From Acetomicrobium sp. S15 = DSM 107314 (GTDB lineage: Bacteria; Synergistota; Synergistia; Synergistales; Thermosynergistaceae), in assembly GCF_016125955.1 (NCBI RefSeq), contig NZ_JADEVE010000155.1, forward strand, positions 1 to 60,334: a stretch of 60,334 bases of DNA, given 5' to 3'. The notes under the pieces are model-generated. The model ran no database searches. It had not been told where the DNA came from and worked only from the letters and a program-made list of their open reading frames with translations. The translations under genes were made by a program, and so were the position numbers. How positions within the stretch are numbered: position 1 is the stretch's first letter; every line of letters begins with the position of its first letter. Positions 24,335 to 32,942 of the stretch are shown in pieces.

Positions 24335-24597
24335 GGTATGAAACTATCAAGATGTCCCAATATGTCCCGCGCCATCTGACCGATATTGCCAAACATCCAT
24401 GGCCCGAGAAACAAGAGAGCCAAAAAGACCGCCAAGATCTTGGGTATGAAGATGAGGGTCTGCTCCTGGATCGAAGTGGCCGTCTGCAGTATGCCTATTA
24501 TCAAGCCCACAGCCATGGCCGTCAGAAGGACCGGCGCGGAGGTCAACAGGGTAATCCAAACGGCATGTCGAAACGCGTCCATCGTGGTCACGGACAA
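24331..24597 (-). CDS. fliQ: Flagellar export protein FliQ
   Basis: An 88-residue protein with two membrane helices. It shows the typical AVGLIIGILQTATSIQEQTLIFIPKI turn between them, and WITLLTSAPVLLTA. Part of the FliPQR gate. It lies 9 bases after fliP. Confidence 0.96.
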   Translation of the reverse strand: MSVTTMDAFRHAVWITLLTSAPVLLTAMAVGLIIGILQTATSIQEQTLIFIPKILAVFLALLFLGPWMFGNIGQMARDILGHLDSFIP

Positions 24598-24606
24598 GTC
24601 GCCTCC

Positions 24607-25395
24607 TTATTTAAAGCTGCTCACAAGGCTCGAGACCACCAGGTCCCAGCCATCCGCCATTACAAACAGAAGCACTTTAAACGGCAACGATACAAGCATG
24701 GGAGGCAGCATTATCATGCCCATGCTCATCAACACGCTCGCCACTATCATGTCAACCACGATAAAAGGGATAAATATTACCACACCCATCTGAAAGGCTA
24801 TCTTGAGCTCGCTCAACATGAAGGCCGGGATCAATACGCGCGTCGGAAGGTCATCCGGCGTTTGAGGCCTCGGGAGATCGGCCAAGGACACCATCAGCGA
24901 CAATTCCCCCTCCCTCGTCTCTTTGAGCATGAAAGCGCGCACGGGTTCGACAGCACCGTTCAGCGCCTCGGGAGCCGAGATCTCGCCGCGCAGATACGGG
25001 TCGAGCGCGTCATCGTAAACCTTCTGCCACACGGGGGCCATGGTAAAGAAGGTCAAAAAGAGCGCCAGCGTGACCAGAATCTGATTCGACGGCATCTGTT
25101 GGACGCCTATAGCGCTTCGCACAAAGCTCAAGACTACCAATATGCGGGTGAAGCTCGTGAGCATCAATACAATGGCAGGAGCGAGGCTCAAAACAGTAAG
25201 GAGCGCCAGGATTTGGAGGGTGAGCGCCACATCCTGAGGCGATTGAGCAGCCTTTATGCCGAATTCCACGCTCGGAATGGGGATAGAGGGGGGCTCGGGC
25301 TGAGCATAGGCAGCTCCGACCAGGAGCACTATAAAGGAAAGGGCTATAGCGCTTTTAACCGCACGATTGAGCCACCTTGTTGATTCAAGAGACAT
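24607..25395 (-). CDS. fliP: Flagellar export protein FliP
   Basis: A FliP of about 262 residues with an N-terminal signal-like helix, then LTSFTRILVVLSFVRSAIGVQQMPSNQILVTLALFLTFF and the C-terminal LPFKVLLFVMADGWDLVV. The frame is open to 25437, but ATG at 25393-25395 (MSLESTRWLNR) is preferred. GGAGG is about 12 bases upstream, and the longer frame would overlap fliO more and adds a Gly-rich stretch. Core of the export gate. Confidence 0.94.
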   Translation of the reverse strand: MSLESTRWLNRAVKSAIALSFIVLLVGAAYAQPEPPSIPIPSVEFGIKAAQSPQDVALTLQILALLTVLSLAPAIVLMLTSFTRILVVLSFVRSAIGVQQMPSNQILVTLALFLTFFTMAPVWQKVYDDALDPYLRGEISAPEALNGAVEPVRAFMLKETREGELSLMVSLADLPRPQTPDDLPTRVLIPAFMLSELKIAFQMGVVIFIPFIVVDMIVASVLMSMGMIMLPPMLVSLPFKVLLFVMADGWDLVVSSLVSSFK

Positions 25396-25768
25396 CGCCG
25401 CTTTTATCCTCCCAATCCCTGAGGCCCCACCTCCCAAGGAAGAGAGCGCCGTTTTTGCCGGAGACGAAGGCTACGACATCAGGGCCGCAGCGGACCAGAT
25501 ATACAACCTCGTGCCCCAGCGGCAACGTGGCTAAAAGGCACAAATCTCCCCTTTTGGGTCGAGAGATCCCCCTCTTTTGAGCAAAGCGCAGGGCCAACCA
25601 CGCACATGCGCCGATGCCGATCAAGGCCAAGAACATACGAAAAAGATAACTCTCGATGGTGGGCGCCTCGGAAGCCGCCAAAGCCGGAAAAGGACAAAAG
25701 AGCGAGGCCGCGACCGAGGGTAATATGCATATCCTTAGCGACCTCGCCGAATACATCAAAATACACAT
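25385..25768 (-). CDS. fliO: FliO-like flagellar protein
   Basis: A 127-residue protein with an N-terminal hydrophobic segment (~10-32) and a second helix (FLALIGIGACAWLALRF, ~46-62). A cytosolic FliO/MopB-type domain follows (LCLLATLPLGHEVVYLVRCGPDVVAFVSG). FliO assists FliP assembly. Weak sequence similarity is normal in this family; position between cheY and fliP supports the call (fliZ/fliO in B. subtilis). It overlaps fliP by about 11 bases. Confidence 0.85.
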   Translation of the reverse strand: MCILMYSARSLRICILPSVAASLFCPFPALAASEAPTIESYLFRMFLALIGIGACAWLALRFAQKRGISRPKRGDLCLLATLPLGHEVVYLVRCGPDVVAFVSGKNGALFLGRWGLRDWEDKSGDVS

Positions 25769-25784
25769 CCATCCGAGGTTCGAG

Positions 25785-26144
25785 CTAAGACAGGGCCTTT
25801 TTCAAGGCCTCCAAGACGCGGTCGGGCTGAAAGGGCTTTACGATGAAGTCGGAAGCCCCAGCTTGGATGGCCTCAATGACCATCGCCTGTTGTCCCATAG
25901 CGCTGACCATAACGACCTTGGCGTTCGGGTCGATCTTTTTGATCTCCTTCACAGCAGCGATGCCATCGACTTCGGGCATGGTAATGTCCATAGTCACTAA
26001 ATCCGGCTTGAGTTCCTGATAAAGCCTTACGGCCTCAGCACCGTTCGTCGCCTCGCCAGCTATCTCAAAACCACCTTTGAGGAGTATGTCCTTCAACATC
26101 ATACGCATAAAAGCAGCATCGTCCACCACCAGGACCCTTGTCAC
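25785..26144 (-). CDS. cheY: Chemotaxis response regulator CheY
   Basis: A 119-residue stand-alone receiver. Asp8, Asp9, phospho-acceptor Asp53 (TMDITMP), Ser81 in the switch position and Lys103 (VKPF) are all in place. CheY-P binds the switch complex through FliM and FliY, both encoded immediately upstream with the docking motif. Placement between fliY and fliO matches B. subtilis. Confidence 0.96.
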   Translation of the reverse strand: MTRVLVVDDAAFMRMMLKDILLKGGFEIAGEATNGAEAVRLYQELKPDLVTMDITMPEVDGIAAVKEIKKIDPNAKVVMVSAMGQQAMVIEAIQAGASDFIVKPFQPDRVLEALKKALS

Positions 26145-26174
26145 ACAATTCAGCCCCTTCCCCCAAATATATCT

Positions 26175-27290
26175 TCAGCCGCTGATAGAGCGAATGCGAT
26201 CGGCCTTGCTCGCGATCTCAGTTACCCTGACGGCGAAGCTCTCATCGATGATGACGACTTCACCACGCGCGATGAGTTTGCCGTTGGCCAAAATATCGAC
26301 CGGCTCACCGGCCATCTTTTCTAATTCTATCACGGAGCCGGGCCCCATGTTTAAAATCTCGCCTATCGTCTTCCTGGTGCGTCCGAGCTCCACGGTTATG
26401 CGAAGCGGAACATCCACTATCAGATCGAGATTGCCAATGCCCTTCAGTTCGGGCTCTTCGTCTGGCCTTAAAGGTAGAAATGCGGCCGGTCGCGCTTCTA
26501 CCGGCACTGAAGTGGCGCCGGCCCCCACGACTGCACCTCCTCCAGCACGAGGGGGTGGAGCGGGTTCGGTTTGAGCCGTGCTCGGTCGCGGCTCATGGGG
26601 TTCGGGTTTAGCGGCTTCTTCTTTGGCAGCGCTCTGAACCGCTTTATTCAACTCTTCGGCTAACTTGTTCGAGGCATCGAGGGTGGTGAGAAGCCAGACG
26701 TCAAAAGAGCCTATATCGTGGATCTCCACATTGTACCGTACTGCCCAGATTTTTTCCCCCCGATCCATCTCGCCAAAGGGACGCCACTCTCCGTGCGGCA
26801 GAGTCGCGGAGACGCCGCGGGGCACCACTTTTTTACCCGAAAGAAGCCTGCTCAAATCGGCAAGAGCGGTCCCCACAAATTGGCTCAAGCCTTCCTGAGC
26901 GGCGCTCAGATAGAGATCGTTCATTTCGGGCGGAAGGTCCTTGCCGTCCCCTCCCATCATGAGATCGGCGAGCATGAGCGCTCCGCGCCCGTTCAAGACC
27001 AATGCGGCGGGGATTTCCAACCCATCCCACGTCATGGAATAGAGGAAGGGAGACGGATCGCCTAAACGGCTCAAAAAATCATCTTGAGACAAAACGGTCT
27101 CTTCCGCTAACTTCACTGCAACCGTTTTGCCGGAAAGCATCCCCATGACTCTCTCGCCGGCCGCAGAAAAGACCGAGGCGACTTCAGAGAGGAGGCCCGT
27201 ATCCTGCCCCGCAGAATCCGCTTTCTTCTCGCCGGACGACCCTTTTAGCAGGGCATCTATCTCCTCCTGGCTCAAGAGGTCATTAACCAT
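26175..27290 (-). CDS. fliY: Flagellar switch protein FliY (FliN with CheC-like domain)
   Basis: A 371-residue FliY. The N-terminus carries the CheY-P docking peptide LSQEEIDALL. A CheC-like phosphatase-fold region follows (~45-210), then a Pro/Ala-rich linker (~220-265) and a C-terminal FliN/SpoA domain (~285-365; DVPLRITVELGRTRKTIGEIL ... DILANGKLIARGEVVIIDESFAVRV). It forms the C ring and may hydrolyse CheY-P. It overlaps fliM by 19 bases. Confidence 0.94.
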   Translation of the reverse strand: MVNDLLSQEEIDALLKGSSGEKKADSAGQDTGLLSEVASVFSAAGERVMGMLSGKTVAVKLAEETVLSQDDFLSRLGDPSPFLYSMTWDGLEIPAALVLNGRGALMLADLMMGGDGKDLPPEMNDLYLSAAQEGLSQFVGTALADLSRLLSGKKVVPRGVSATLPHGEWRPFGEMDRGEKIWAVRYNVEIHDIGSFDVWLLTTLDASNKLAEELNKAVQSAAKEEAAKPEPHEPRPSTAQTEPAPPPRAGGGAVVGAGATSVPVEARPAAFLPLRPDEEPELKGIGNLDLIVDVPLRITVELGRTRKTIGEILNMGPGSVIELEKMAGEPVDILANGKLIARGEVVIIDESFAVRVTEIASKADRIRSISG

Positions 27291-28294
27291 ACCACATCCT
27301 CCTCCTCTGCGCCCAGCTTTTGAACGACGTCAGTTATCCGTACGGCATATCGCCCTTTCGATGTGCCGGGGGCTGCATAAAACTTTACATTGCTGCCAAT
27401 GCGAACGGCCACGGGATCAGCGTAAGACTCCTCCAAACGGATGACATCGCCGGGACGAAGTCCGAGCAGTTCTTTCAGCTCGATCTCGGCATGGCCGAGC
27501 TCTACGACGACTGGCACCTTAATGTCCTTGAGCCTTTCAGTCAATTTCTCCTTGGCGTTCTCGGTCCCCTTCCGCCCAGTCGAAGCGAACCACCGCTGGG
27601 AGCTCAAACGATCCACGACCGGCTCCATCACGAAATAGGGGACGCAGAAGTTCATGAGCCCCTCGATGTTCCCGAGTTGGACCTTGAGCGTAACCACCAG
27701 CACCATATCGGAACCAGGGCAAATCTGTACGAAAAAGGGATTGCTCTCGAGGTTAACGAAGCGGAATTTCAAGTCTACGACAGTACTCCAGCTCTCCTCC
27801 AAGAGCTCGAGAATGCGCATAAATATCCTCTCGGCCACCATGCGCTCTATGTCGGTGAGGCTCCTCGGCTTGGAGAGCGATTCTCCTTTGCCGCCAAGGC
27901 TACGGTCGATGATAGCGAATATTAAGCTCGGGGCGATCTCCAGCATGGCACTGCCGCTCAAGGGATACATATCGAGCACCGCTATCACAGTCGGCTGAAC
28001 GAGCGAGCGCACGAATTCATCATAAGATATCTGATCCACCGAAGCCACCTCGGCCGAGACCAAAGAGCGCGCCATCGTGGAAATGGCCGTGGTGACCTGG
28101 CGGGCGAAGGACTCGTGAACCATTTGGATCGCCCGGAGCTGATCTTTGCTGAATTTGTCCGGCCGCCTAAAATCGTAGATCTTGAACTTCTTCTCTTCTT
28201 CGCTCTTTTTAATGGCCTCGATATCGACATGGCCGCTGGAGAGGGCTTGTAAAAGGGCATCTATTTCAGCCTGAGAGAGGACTTCGGGCACCAT
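27272..28294 (-). CDS. fliM: Flagellar motor switch protein FliM
   Basis: A 340-residue FliM with CheY-P-binding N-terminus (LSQAEIDALLQAL). The middle domain begins IYDFRRPDKFSKDQLRAIQMVHE and includes the GGKGE loop. The C-terminal SpoA domain follows (VPVVVELGHAEIELKELLGLRPGDVIRL). Part of the C ring; binds FliG and CheY-P. Between fliL and fliY, as in Bacillus. Confidence 0.97.
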   Translation of the reverse strand: MVPEVLSQAEIDALLQALSSGHVDIEAIKKSEEEKKFKIYDFRRPDKFSKDQLRAIQMVHESFARQVTTAISTMARSLVSAEVASVDQISYDEFVRSLVQPTVIAVLDMYPLSGSAMLEIAPSLIFAIIDRSLGGKGESLSKPRSLTDIERMVAERIFMRILELLEESWSTVVDLKFRFVNLESNPFFVQICPGSDMVLVVTLKVQLGNIEGLMNFCVPYFVMEPVVDRLSSQRWFASTGRKGTENAKEKLTERLKDIKVPVVVELGHAEIELKELLGLRPGDVIRLEESYADPVAVRIGSNVKFYAAPGTSKGRYAVRITDVVQKLGAEEEDVVWLMTS

Positions 28295-28308
28295 AAGCTC
28301 CCACTCCT

Positions 28309-28764
28309 TTATTGAAGCATAAATTCCTCAAACAAGACGCGCTTCACTGGGGCACGCCCGTCCGCAAGCGGCATCATGGCGTTGATCCTCCTCGTGAGGT
28401 CCTGGCTCGCCTCCAATATTCCCTCGGCCGTCCTCAAATCGTCGTAAAAGCGATCTTTCATGGCCAATATTACCTCGTTTTTGACTCTGCTCTGCCAACC
28501 GCTCTCGGAAAAGAGGTTTAACGCCTTGGGCGAGTTCAATTCAAGGACGAGCTTGAAGCGCACGATCTTCGGTTCTCTATCGGCGAGGTTAACGGTGAAG
28601 TCTCCCATATTGACCATGGGCCCCGGCATTTCCACCTGCCTCTCCGGCGACGTCACATACGCAGGCTGTTTAAGAATTTTCCCCCCAAAAAACACCCCCG
28701 CGCCTACCCCTACGAGCAGAATCACAATGCCAACGAGGGCGAACAGGATAATCTTCTTCAACAT
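28309..28764 (-). CDS. fliL: Flagellar basal body-associated protein FliL
   Basis: A 151-residue single-pass membrane protein. An N-terminal helix (~5-27) is followed by a periplasmic domain ending in VKRVLFEEFMLQ, the conserved end of FliL (Y/LFTEFVVQ-like). FliL rings stabilise the stator. It lies between motB and fliM. Confidence 0.93.
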   Translation of the reverse strand: MLKKIILFALVGIVILLVGVGAGVFFGGKILKQPAYVTSPERQVEMPGPMVNMGDFTVNLADREPKIVRFKLVLELNSPKALNLFSESGWQSRVKNEVILAMKDRFYDDLRTAEGILEASQDLTRRINAMMPLADGRAPVKRVLFEEFMLQ

Positions 28765-28787
28765 ATATATATACCCCCATGATTATA

Positions 28788-29513
28788 TCAATCTTTAGAA
28801 TAGCGGGAAAGCACAACCACGTCCACCCTGCGATTGAGCCGCCTGTGGTCGTCGGTGTCGTTGGGCACGAGGGGTCTAAAGGGACCATATCCGACGGCCC
28901 GTAGCCTGCGCGGGTCGATGCCCACGACATCACTCAAGAAAGAGGCGACAACGGCCGCTCGAACCGAGGAAAGCCCCCAATTGTCTTTGTAGGGCCCGCC
29001 TTTCAAGGGGACGTTATCCGTATGCCCCTCCACGGACAGCTGATTAGGCAACTCTTTCAAGGCCCCTCCCACTTTGGACAGGAGCCTTTTGGCCTCAGGC
29101 CGTAGCTCTGCGCTCCCCGGTTCGAAGAGAAGCTGTTCCGTGAAGGAGATAACCACGCCCCTCTCGTCGATTCGTGCAGATATGTCCTGCTTTAAGCCTT
29201 CCTCACGAAGGAATATATCGAGCTTTTGCAAGGTGGACAGGATATCGTGCGTCTCTTGGGCGCTCTGTCCGGCGCTGAACCCTCGAAAGCCGGCGAATAC
29301 GTTCTCCGCCTCCTGCATGCTCTTCCCACCCGGCAAGACTCCGATAGCTCCCTGAAAAGAGTAAATCATCTTCTGAAATTTCTGAACGTCGATAGAAGAA
29401 AATGAAAAAAGAAAGACGAAAAAAGTAAGGAGCAATGTGACCATGTCTCCATAAGTGGTGAGCCAGTTACCTTTAACTCCCTCGTCTATTTTCCTCCGCT
29501 TTCGTGCCATCAC
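28788..29513 (-). CDS. motB: Stator protein MotB
   Basis: A 241-residue MotB. One N-terminal membrane helix carries the proton-channel Asp23 (TTYGDMVTLLLTFFVFLFS). A plug and linker precede a C-terminal OmpA-like peptidoglycan-binding domain (SVEGHTDNVPLKGGPYKDNWGLSSVRAAVV). With MotA it anchors the stator to the wall. The start overlaps the motA stop by one base. Confidence 0.96.
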   Translation of the reverse strand: MMARKRRKIDEGVKGNWLTTYGDMVTLLLTFFVFLFSFSSIDVQKFQKMIYSFQGAIGVLPGGKSMQEAENVFAGFRGFSAGQSAQETHDILSTLQKLDIFLREEGLKQDISARIDERGVVISFTEQLLFEPGSAELRPEAKRLLSKVGGALKELPNQLSVEGHTDNVPLKGGPYKDNWGLSSVRAAVVASFLSDVVGIDPRRLRAVGYGPFRPLVPNDTDDHRRLNRRVDVVVLSRYSKD

Positions 29514-30307
29514 TATCCTGCCTTTTCTTTAGATTCTTGCCTTTCAGCCTCCAATTCATTTCTTAACTTAGGCGGCAGGAATATCTTGAGCTTCTCCTCG
29601 ACGATGCGCGGGTTCTCTCCAGCCTGGATGGCCAAAACCCCTTCTACCATCAGCTCCCTGGAGAGCACCTCTTGGGAGGTGCGAACGGAGAGCTTCCTTG
29701 AGATCGGAATGCCGAATACATTCGCCAAGAAGGAACCGTAAAACGTCGTGATGAGCGCCACTGCCATGCCGGGACCCAGGGCATCGGGGTCATTCAGGTT
29801 TTTAAGCATCTGAATAAGGCCTATAAGCGTACCTAACATGCCAAAGGCAGGAGCGAGCTCCGCCATCGTGTCGAACATCTGCTTGTTCCCCACATGGCGT
29901 TCCTCCAAAATCCCTATCTCCGCATCGAGGATAGCTTTGACGAGCTCGGGGTCGGTGCCGTCCACCACAAGTTGGATAGACTTGCGCAAAAAACCGTCTT
30001 CGAGTTGCATGGCGTCTTCCTCAAGGGCTAACAACCCCTCCCTCCGCGCCTTCTCGGCGAAGCTCACCAACGTCTGCACCAATCCCACCAAATCCGGACT
30101 CTCCGCGAAGAAGGCCTTGTGAAGGATCTTTCCGAGATCACGGATGCGCTCCATGGGGTTCGACATGATCACGGCGCCGAAAGTGCCGCCCACGGTAATG
30201 AGCAAGGACGGCATATTGACGAACGCCCCCGGTTCTCCTCCTACTATTATGCCGCCCACGACCAAAACGATTGCCAGGATCAGCCCCAAGACCGTGGCAA
30301 GGTCCAA
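29513..30307 (-). CDS. motA: Stator protein MotA
   Basis: A 264-residue MotA/TolQ/ExbB-family protein with four membrane segments. The channel motif LAPAFGMLGTLIGLIQML holds a conserved Pro. A cytosolic loop between helices 2 and 3 contacts FliG. Proton versus sodium use cannot be read reliably. It lies 45 bases after flbD. Confidence 0.96.
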   Translation of the reverse strand: MDLATVLGLILAIVLVVGGIIVGGEPGAFVNMPSLLITVGGTFGAVIMSNPMERIRDLGKILHKAFFAESPDLVGLVQTLVSFAEKARREGLLALEEDAMQLEDGFLRKSIQLVVDGTDPELVKAILDAEIGILEERHVGNKQMFDTMAELAPAFGMLGTLIGLIQMLKNLNDPDALGPGMAVALITTFYGSFLANVFGIPISRKLSVRTSQEVLSRELMVEGVLAIQAGENPRIVEEKLKIFLPPKLRNELEAERQESKEKAG

Positions 30308-30352
30308 GTGCGCATCACCACCTTAAAATAGACCGTGTTAGATTCAATCCGA

Positions 30353-30538
30353 CTAAAAGGCCTTCGTCTTTCGCTTATATTGTATGACCTTTTCCGTCAC
30401 GGTGTCGACGGACTCTTTGACCACGTAACGATGGCCGTTGACGAGCGTGATCACCGTGTCAGGACTCGCCGCTATCGTCTCTATGAGTTCGGCATTCAGA
30501 ACGAACGCTTCGCCGTTAAGGCGGGTCAACTCGATCAT
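30353..30538 (-). CDS. flbD: FlbD family flagellar protein
   Basis: A 61-residue FlbD (SwrD-like): MIELTRLNGEAFVLNAELIE followed by IAASPDTVITLVNGHRYVVKES. In Bacillus the homologue raises motor torque. The position between flgE and motA/fliL is the standard one. Confidence 0.94.
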   Translation of the reverse strand: MIELTRLNGEAFVLNAELIETIAASPDTVITLVNGHRYVVKESVDTVTEKVIQYKRKTKAF

Positions 30539-30550
30539 TTACTCCCCTTC

Positions 30551-32470
30551 TTACCGCTTTATGTTCATCAGTTCCTCCAACACCTGGTCGCTCGTCGTGA
30601 TCACGCGGGCGTTCGCCTGGAAACCGCGCTGCGCCATGATCAAATTCACGAACTCTTCGGTGAGGTCGACATTCGCCATTTCGAGCGTGCCGCCGAGGAT
30701 GCTGCCTGCGCCGCCCTCCTGAGGGTTTACGATCTCCGGAAGGCCCGAGTTGGGGCTAACCGAAAACAACGTCTCCCCCTTCTTGACAAGCCCTTGAGGG
30801 TTGGCAAAAAGCGCTACTGGGAGGCTATAAAGCGTTTTATTTCTGCCGTTGCTATACGAGCCTACGATCGTGCCGTCTTGCCCTACGGAGAAATCCTGGA
30901 GGACGCCCATGGGATAGCCGTCTTGATAGTATGCCTTGGTGGTGAATCCGGAACCGTACTGCGTCACGCCGTCAACGAGGTCTTTCCCCAACGACTCTCC
31001 GGAAAAGTCCAATTTGATGGTGGACACATCGGCGCCATAGGCGCCGAAATCCACATTCATGGAAACCGTCCCCCCGCCTGAAACCTTGCCATCGGGACCG
31101 AAGCTGATCACGCCGGAAGAACCGCTCAAACCCGGTTCATTTGGGAAATAAGCCATCCACGACCACTGATTCGGCCCTATCTTGCTCCACTTGACCTCGA
31201 GGGTGTGGGGATTGCCGAGAGAATCATATATGTCAAGCTTGGCGGAATGAGTGCTGTCGAGCTGCTGCGAAAGGGTCAGCAGGATTTGCTCGCTCGTGGG
31301 CTGAGAGGGGTCTTCAAAGGTGATGGCGTAACCGCCACTTGAGACTGAAGGAGAAAAACTAAAATAGAAGGGGTTAGTAGTATCATTTGGATCGTCGCTG
31401 TGGGGATTCAAAGCTATGCTTTCAAACTTACCCTCTTCGTCCATCGTGACATCGTAATAATAGTGCACTAAATTAGTCCCGTCATAACCCCACAGGTGAA
31501 GCACATCGCCGGGAGGATCGAACTCCGCTATAAAATTAAACGAAGTTTCATTATTGTCTTTAGCCGCAAAGGTCGCGAAGTTAAAATAGTTGCTCAAGTC
31601 GGCCTGCCACACCACGTTATTGTCACTATTGGTTATCGTCAAGAGGTTGTCCGCCCCCATGAAAGTAACGGTATAATTAGCTCCACCGATGGTAATGGTC
31701 ATCGGCGTAGTATCGGCGAAGACTGGCCCGTCGCTATCGACCCCGATTAATTCTATCGGAAGGCTAAAGGGCAGGGGTGAGTCTGTCTCAAATGTGACGT
31801 TTATAAAACCAGCCTCGGTGTCTCCTTCGGCAAAGGATATGTGCACCTCTTGGCCGTTTATGACGGGATTGAAGGTGATGTTTTCTCCCTCAAAGCCGAA
31901 GGGTAGGTAGGAGCCCACGCGGCTGTCGAGATTGCAGCGAAATCCCACCAGCGTGGTGGCCATGGCCTCGAGCTTCTGCCCCACGGGTATATTTATGCCC
32001 TGAAGGTCCGTCCCCGCTATATATCGCGTCGGGTCGTTGGGATCCACTTCCATCTTATACCCCATGAGCTGAAGGCCCGTCCCCGACTGAACCATGTTAC
32101 CGCTGCCGTCCAGGACAAAGTTGCCCGCCCTCGTGTAAAACGTCCCCTCGCCGCTTCCCACGATGAAATAGCCGTCGCCTTGAATCGCGAGGTCCGTGCG
32201 ATTCCCCGTATATTGAGGCGGACCTTGGGTTTGAATCGTCTCGATGGCGGCGACGCTTACGCCGAGCCCTATCTGCATGGGGTTGGTACCGCCCATGTTG
32301 TCGGCGGGGGCCGTGGCTCCGCGCATATTTTGGTAGAGCAGATCCTGGAACGTGACGCGCGACTTCTTAAAGCCGACGGAGTTGACGTTGCTGATATTAT
32401 TTCCCACGACGTCGAGCATCGTCTGGTGACCTTTGACGCCGCTTACGCCCGACTGGAGCGAACGCAGCAT
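30551..32470 (-). CDS. flgE: Flagellar hook protein FlgE
   Basis: A 639-residue hook protein, longer than the ~400-residue enteric form. The N-terminal rod/hook signature is MLRSLQSGVSGVKGHQTMLDVVGNNISNVNSVGFK-like, and the C-terminal coiled coil ends NLIMAQRGFQANARVITTSDQVLEELMNI. The central part (~200-400) carries extra Ser/Thr/Asp-rich surface domains, and its DNA (about 31360-31800) is visibly AT-richer than the flanks. It follows flgD with a 48-base gap. Confidence 0.95.
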   Translation of the reverse strand: MLRSLQSGVSGVKGHQTMLDVVGNNISNVNSVGFKKSRVTFQDLLYQNMRGATAPADNMGGTNPMQIGLGVSVAAIETIQTQGPPQYTGNRTDLAIQGDGYFIVGSGEGTFYTRAGNFVLDGSGNMVQSGTGLQLMGYKMEVDPNDPTRYIAGTDLQGINIPVGQKLEAMATTLVGFRCNLDSRVGSYLPFGFEGENITFNPVINGQEVHISFAEGDTEAGFINVTFETDSPLPFSLPIELIGVDSDGPVFADTTPMTITIGGANYTVTFMGADNLLTITNSDNNVVWQADLSNYFNFATFAAKDNNETSFNFIAEFDPPGDVLHLWGYDGTNLVHYYYDVTMDEEGKFESIALNPHSDDPNDTTNPFYFSFSPSVSSGGYAITFEDPSQPTSEQILLTLSQQLDSTHSAKLDIYDSLGNPHTLEVKWSKIGPNQWSWMAYFPNEPGLSGSSGVISFGPDGKVSGGGTVSMNVDFGAYGADVSTIKLDFSGESLGKDLVDGVTQYGSGFTTKAYYQDGYPMGVLQDFSVGQDGTIVGSYSNGRNKTLYSLPVALFANPQGLVKKGETLFSVSPNSGLPEIVNPQEGGAGSILGGTLEMANVDLTEEFVNLIMAQRGFQANARVITTSDQVLEELMNIKR

Positions 32471-32518
32471 AATAACCCCTCCCTCATTTCAACAAGATTT
32501 CTCAAACGTGCATGCCCT

Positions 32519-32923
32519 TTAAGAGATCGAAAGAATGGCCCCAAGCGGAATCCTTTCCCCCGAAGCGAGCTCTAACATCATATTGCCGTTGCCGAAGCGC
32601 ACGGATAACACCCGGCTCGATATCTCCTCCCCGGTTTCGTCGAAAAAACTCACCGTCCGGCCCACCAACCCGCTGGAAGAAAGGAGGGAGAGCATCGTAA
32701 GGTTGTCCATTTGTTTCGAGATGTTCATCATCTGCTCGAGTTCGCTGAACTGCGCCATCTGAGCGATGAACTCCGTATCCTTCATGGGCTCCAGAGGGTC
32801 CTGGTTCGTCAACTGGGTTATCAGGATGCGCAAAAAGGAGTCTTTGTCGAGCTCGGTCTTGATCTCCCTCGACTGTGCAGTACCATACACCTCAGTGGTC
32901 GTGCCAATCCCGGTCACGGTCAT
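32519..32923 (-). CDS. flgD: Flagellar hook capping protein FlgD
   Basis: A 134-residue short FlgD with the conserved N-terminal block DSFLRILITQLTNQDPLEPM and DTEFIAQMAQFSELEQMMNI. A small C-terminal beta segment follows. It lacks the FlnIII/Ig-like and TUDOR-type insert of enteric FlgD, as in B. subtilis. It caps the growing hook. It lies between fliK and flgE. Confidence 0.93.
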   Translation of the reverse strand: MTVTGIGTTTEVYGTAQSREIKTELDKDSFLRILITQLTNQDPLEPMKDTEFIAQMAQFSELEQMMNISKQMDNLTMLSLLSSSGLVGRTVSFFDETGEEISSRVLSVRFGNGNMMLELASGERIPLGAILSIS

Positions 32924-32942
32924 AAGTCTTCACCTCCGCTCT

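Noticed and set aside
24352-25383. Plus-strand frame of 343 codons opposite fliQ/fliP
   Set aside because: Gln/Arg/His-rich with no domain; a mirror of the GC-biased codons of the well-supported export genes.
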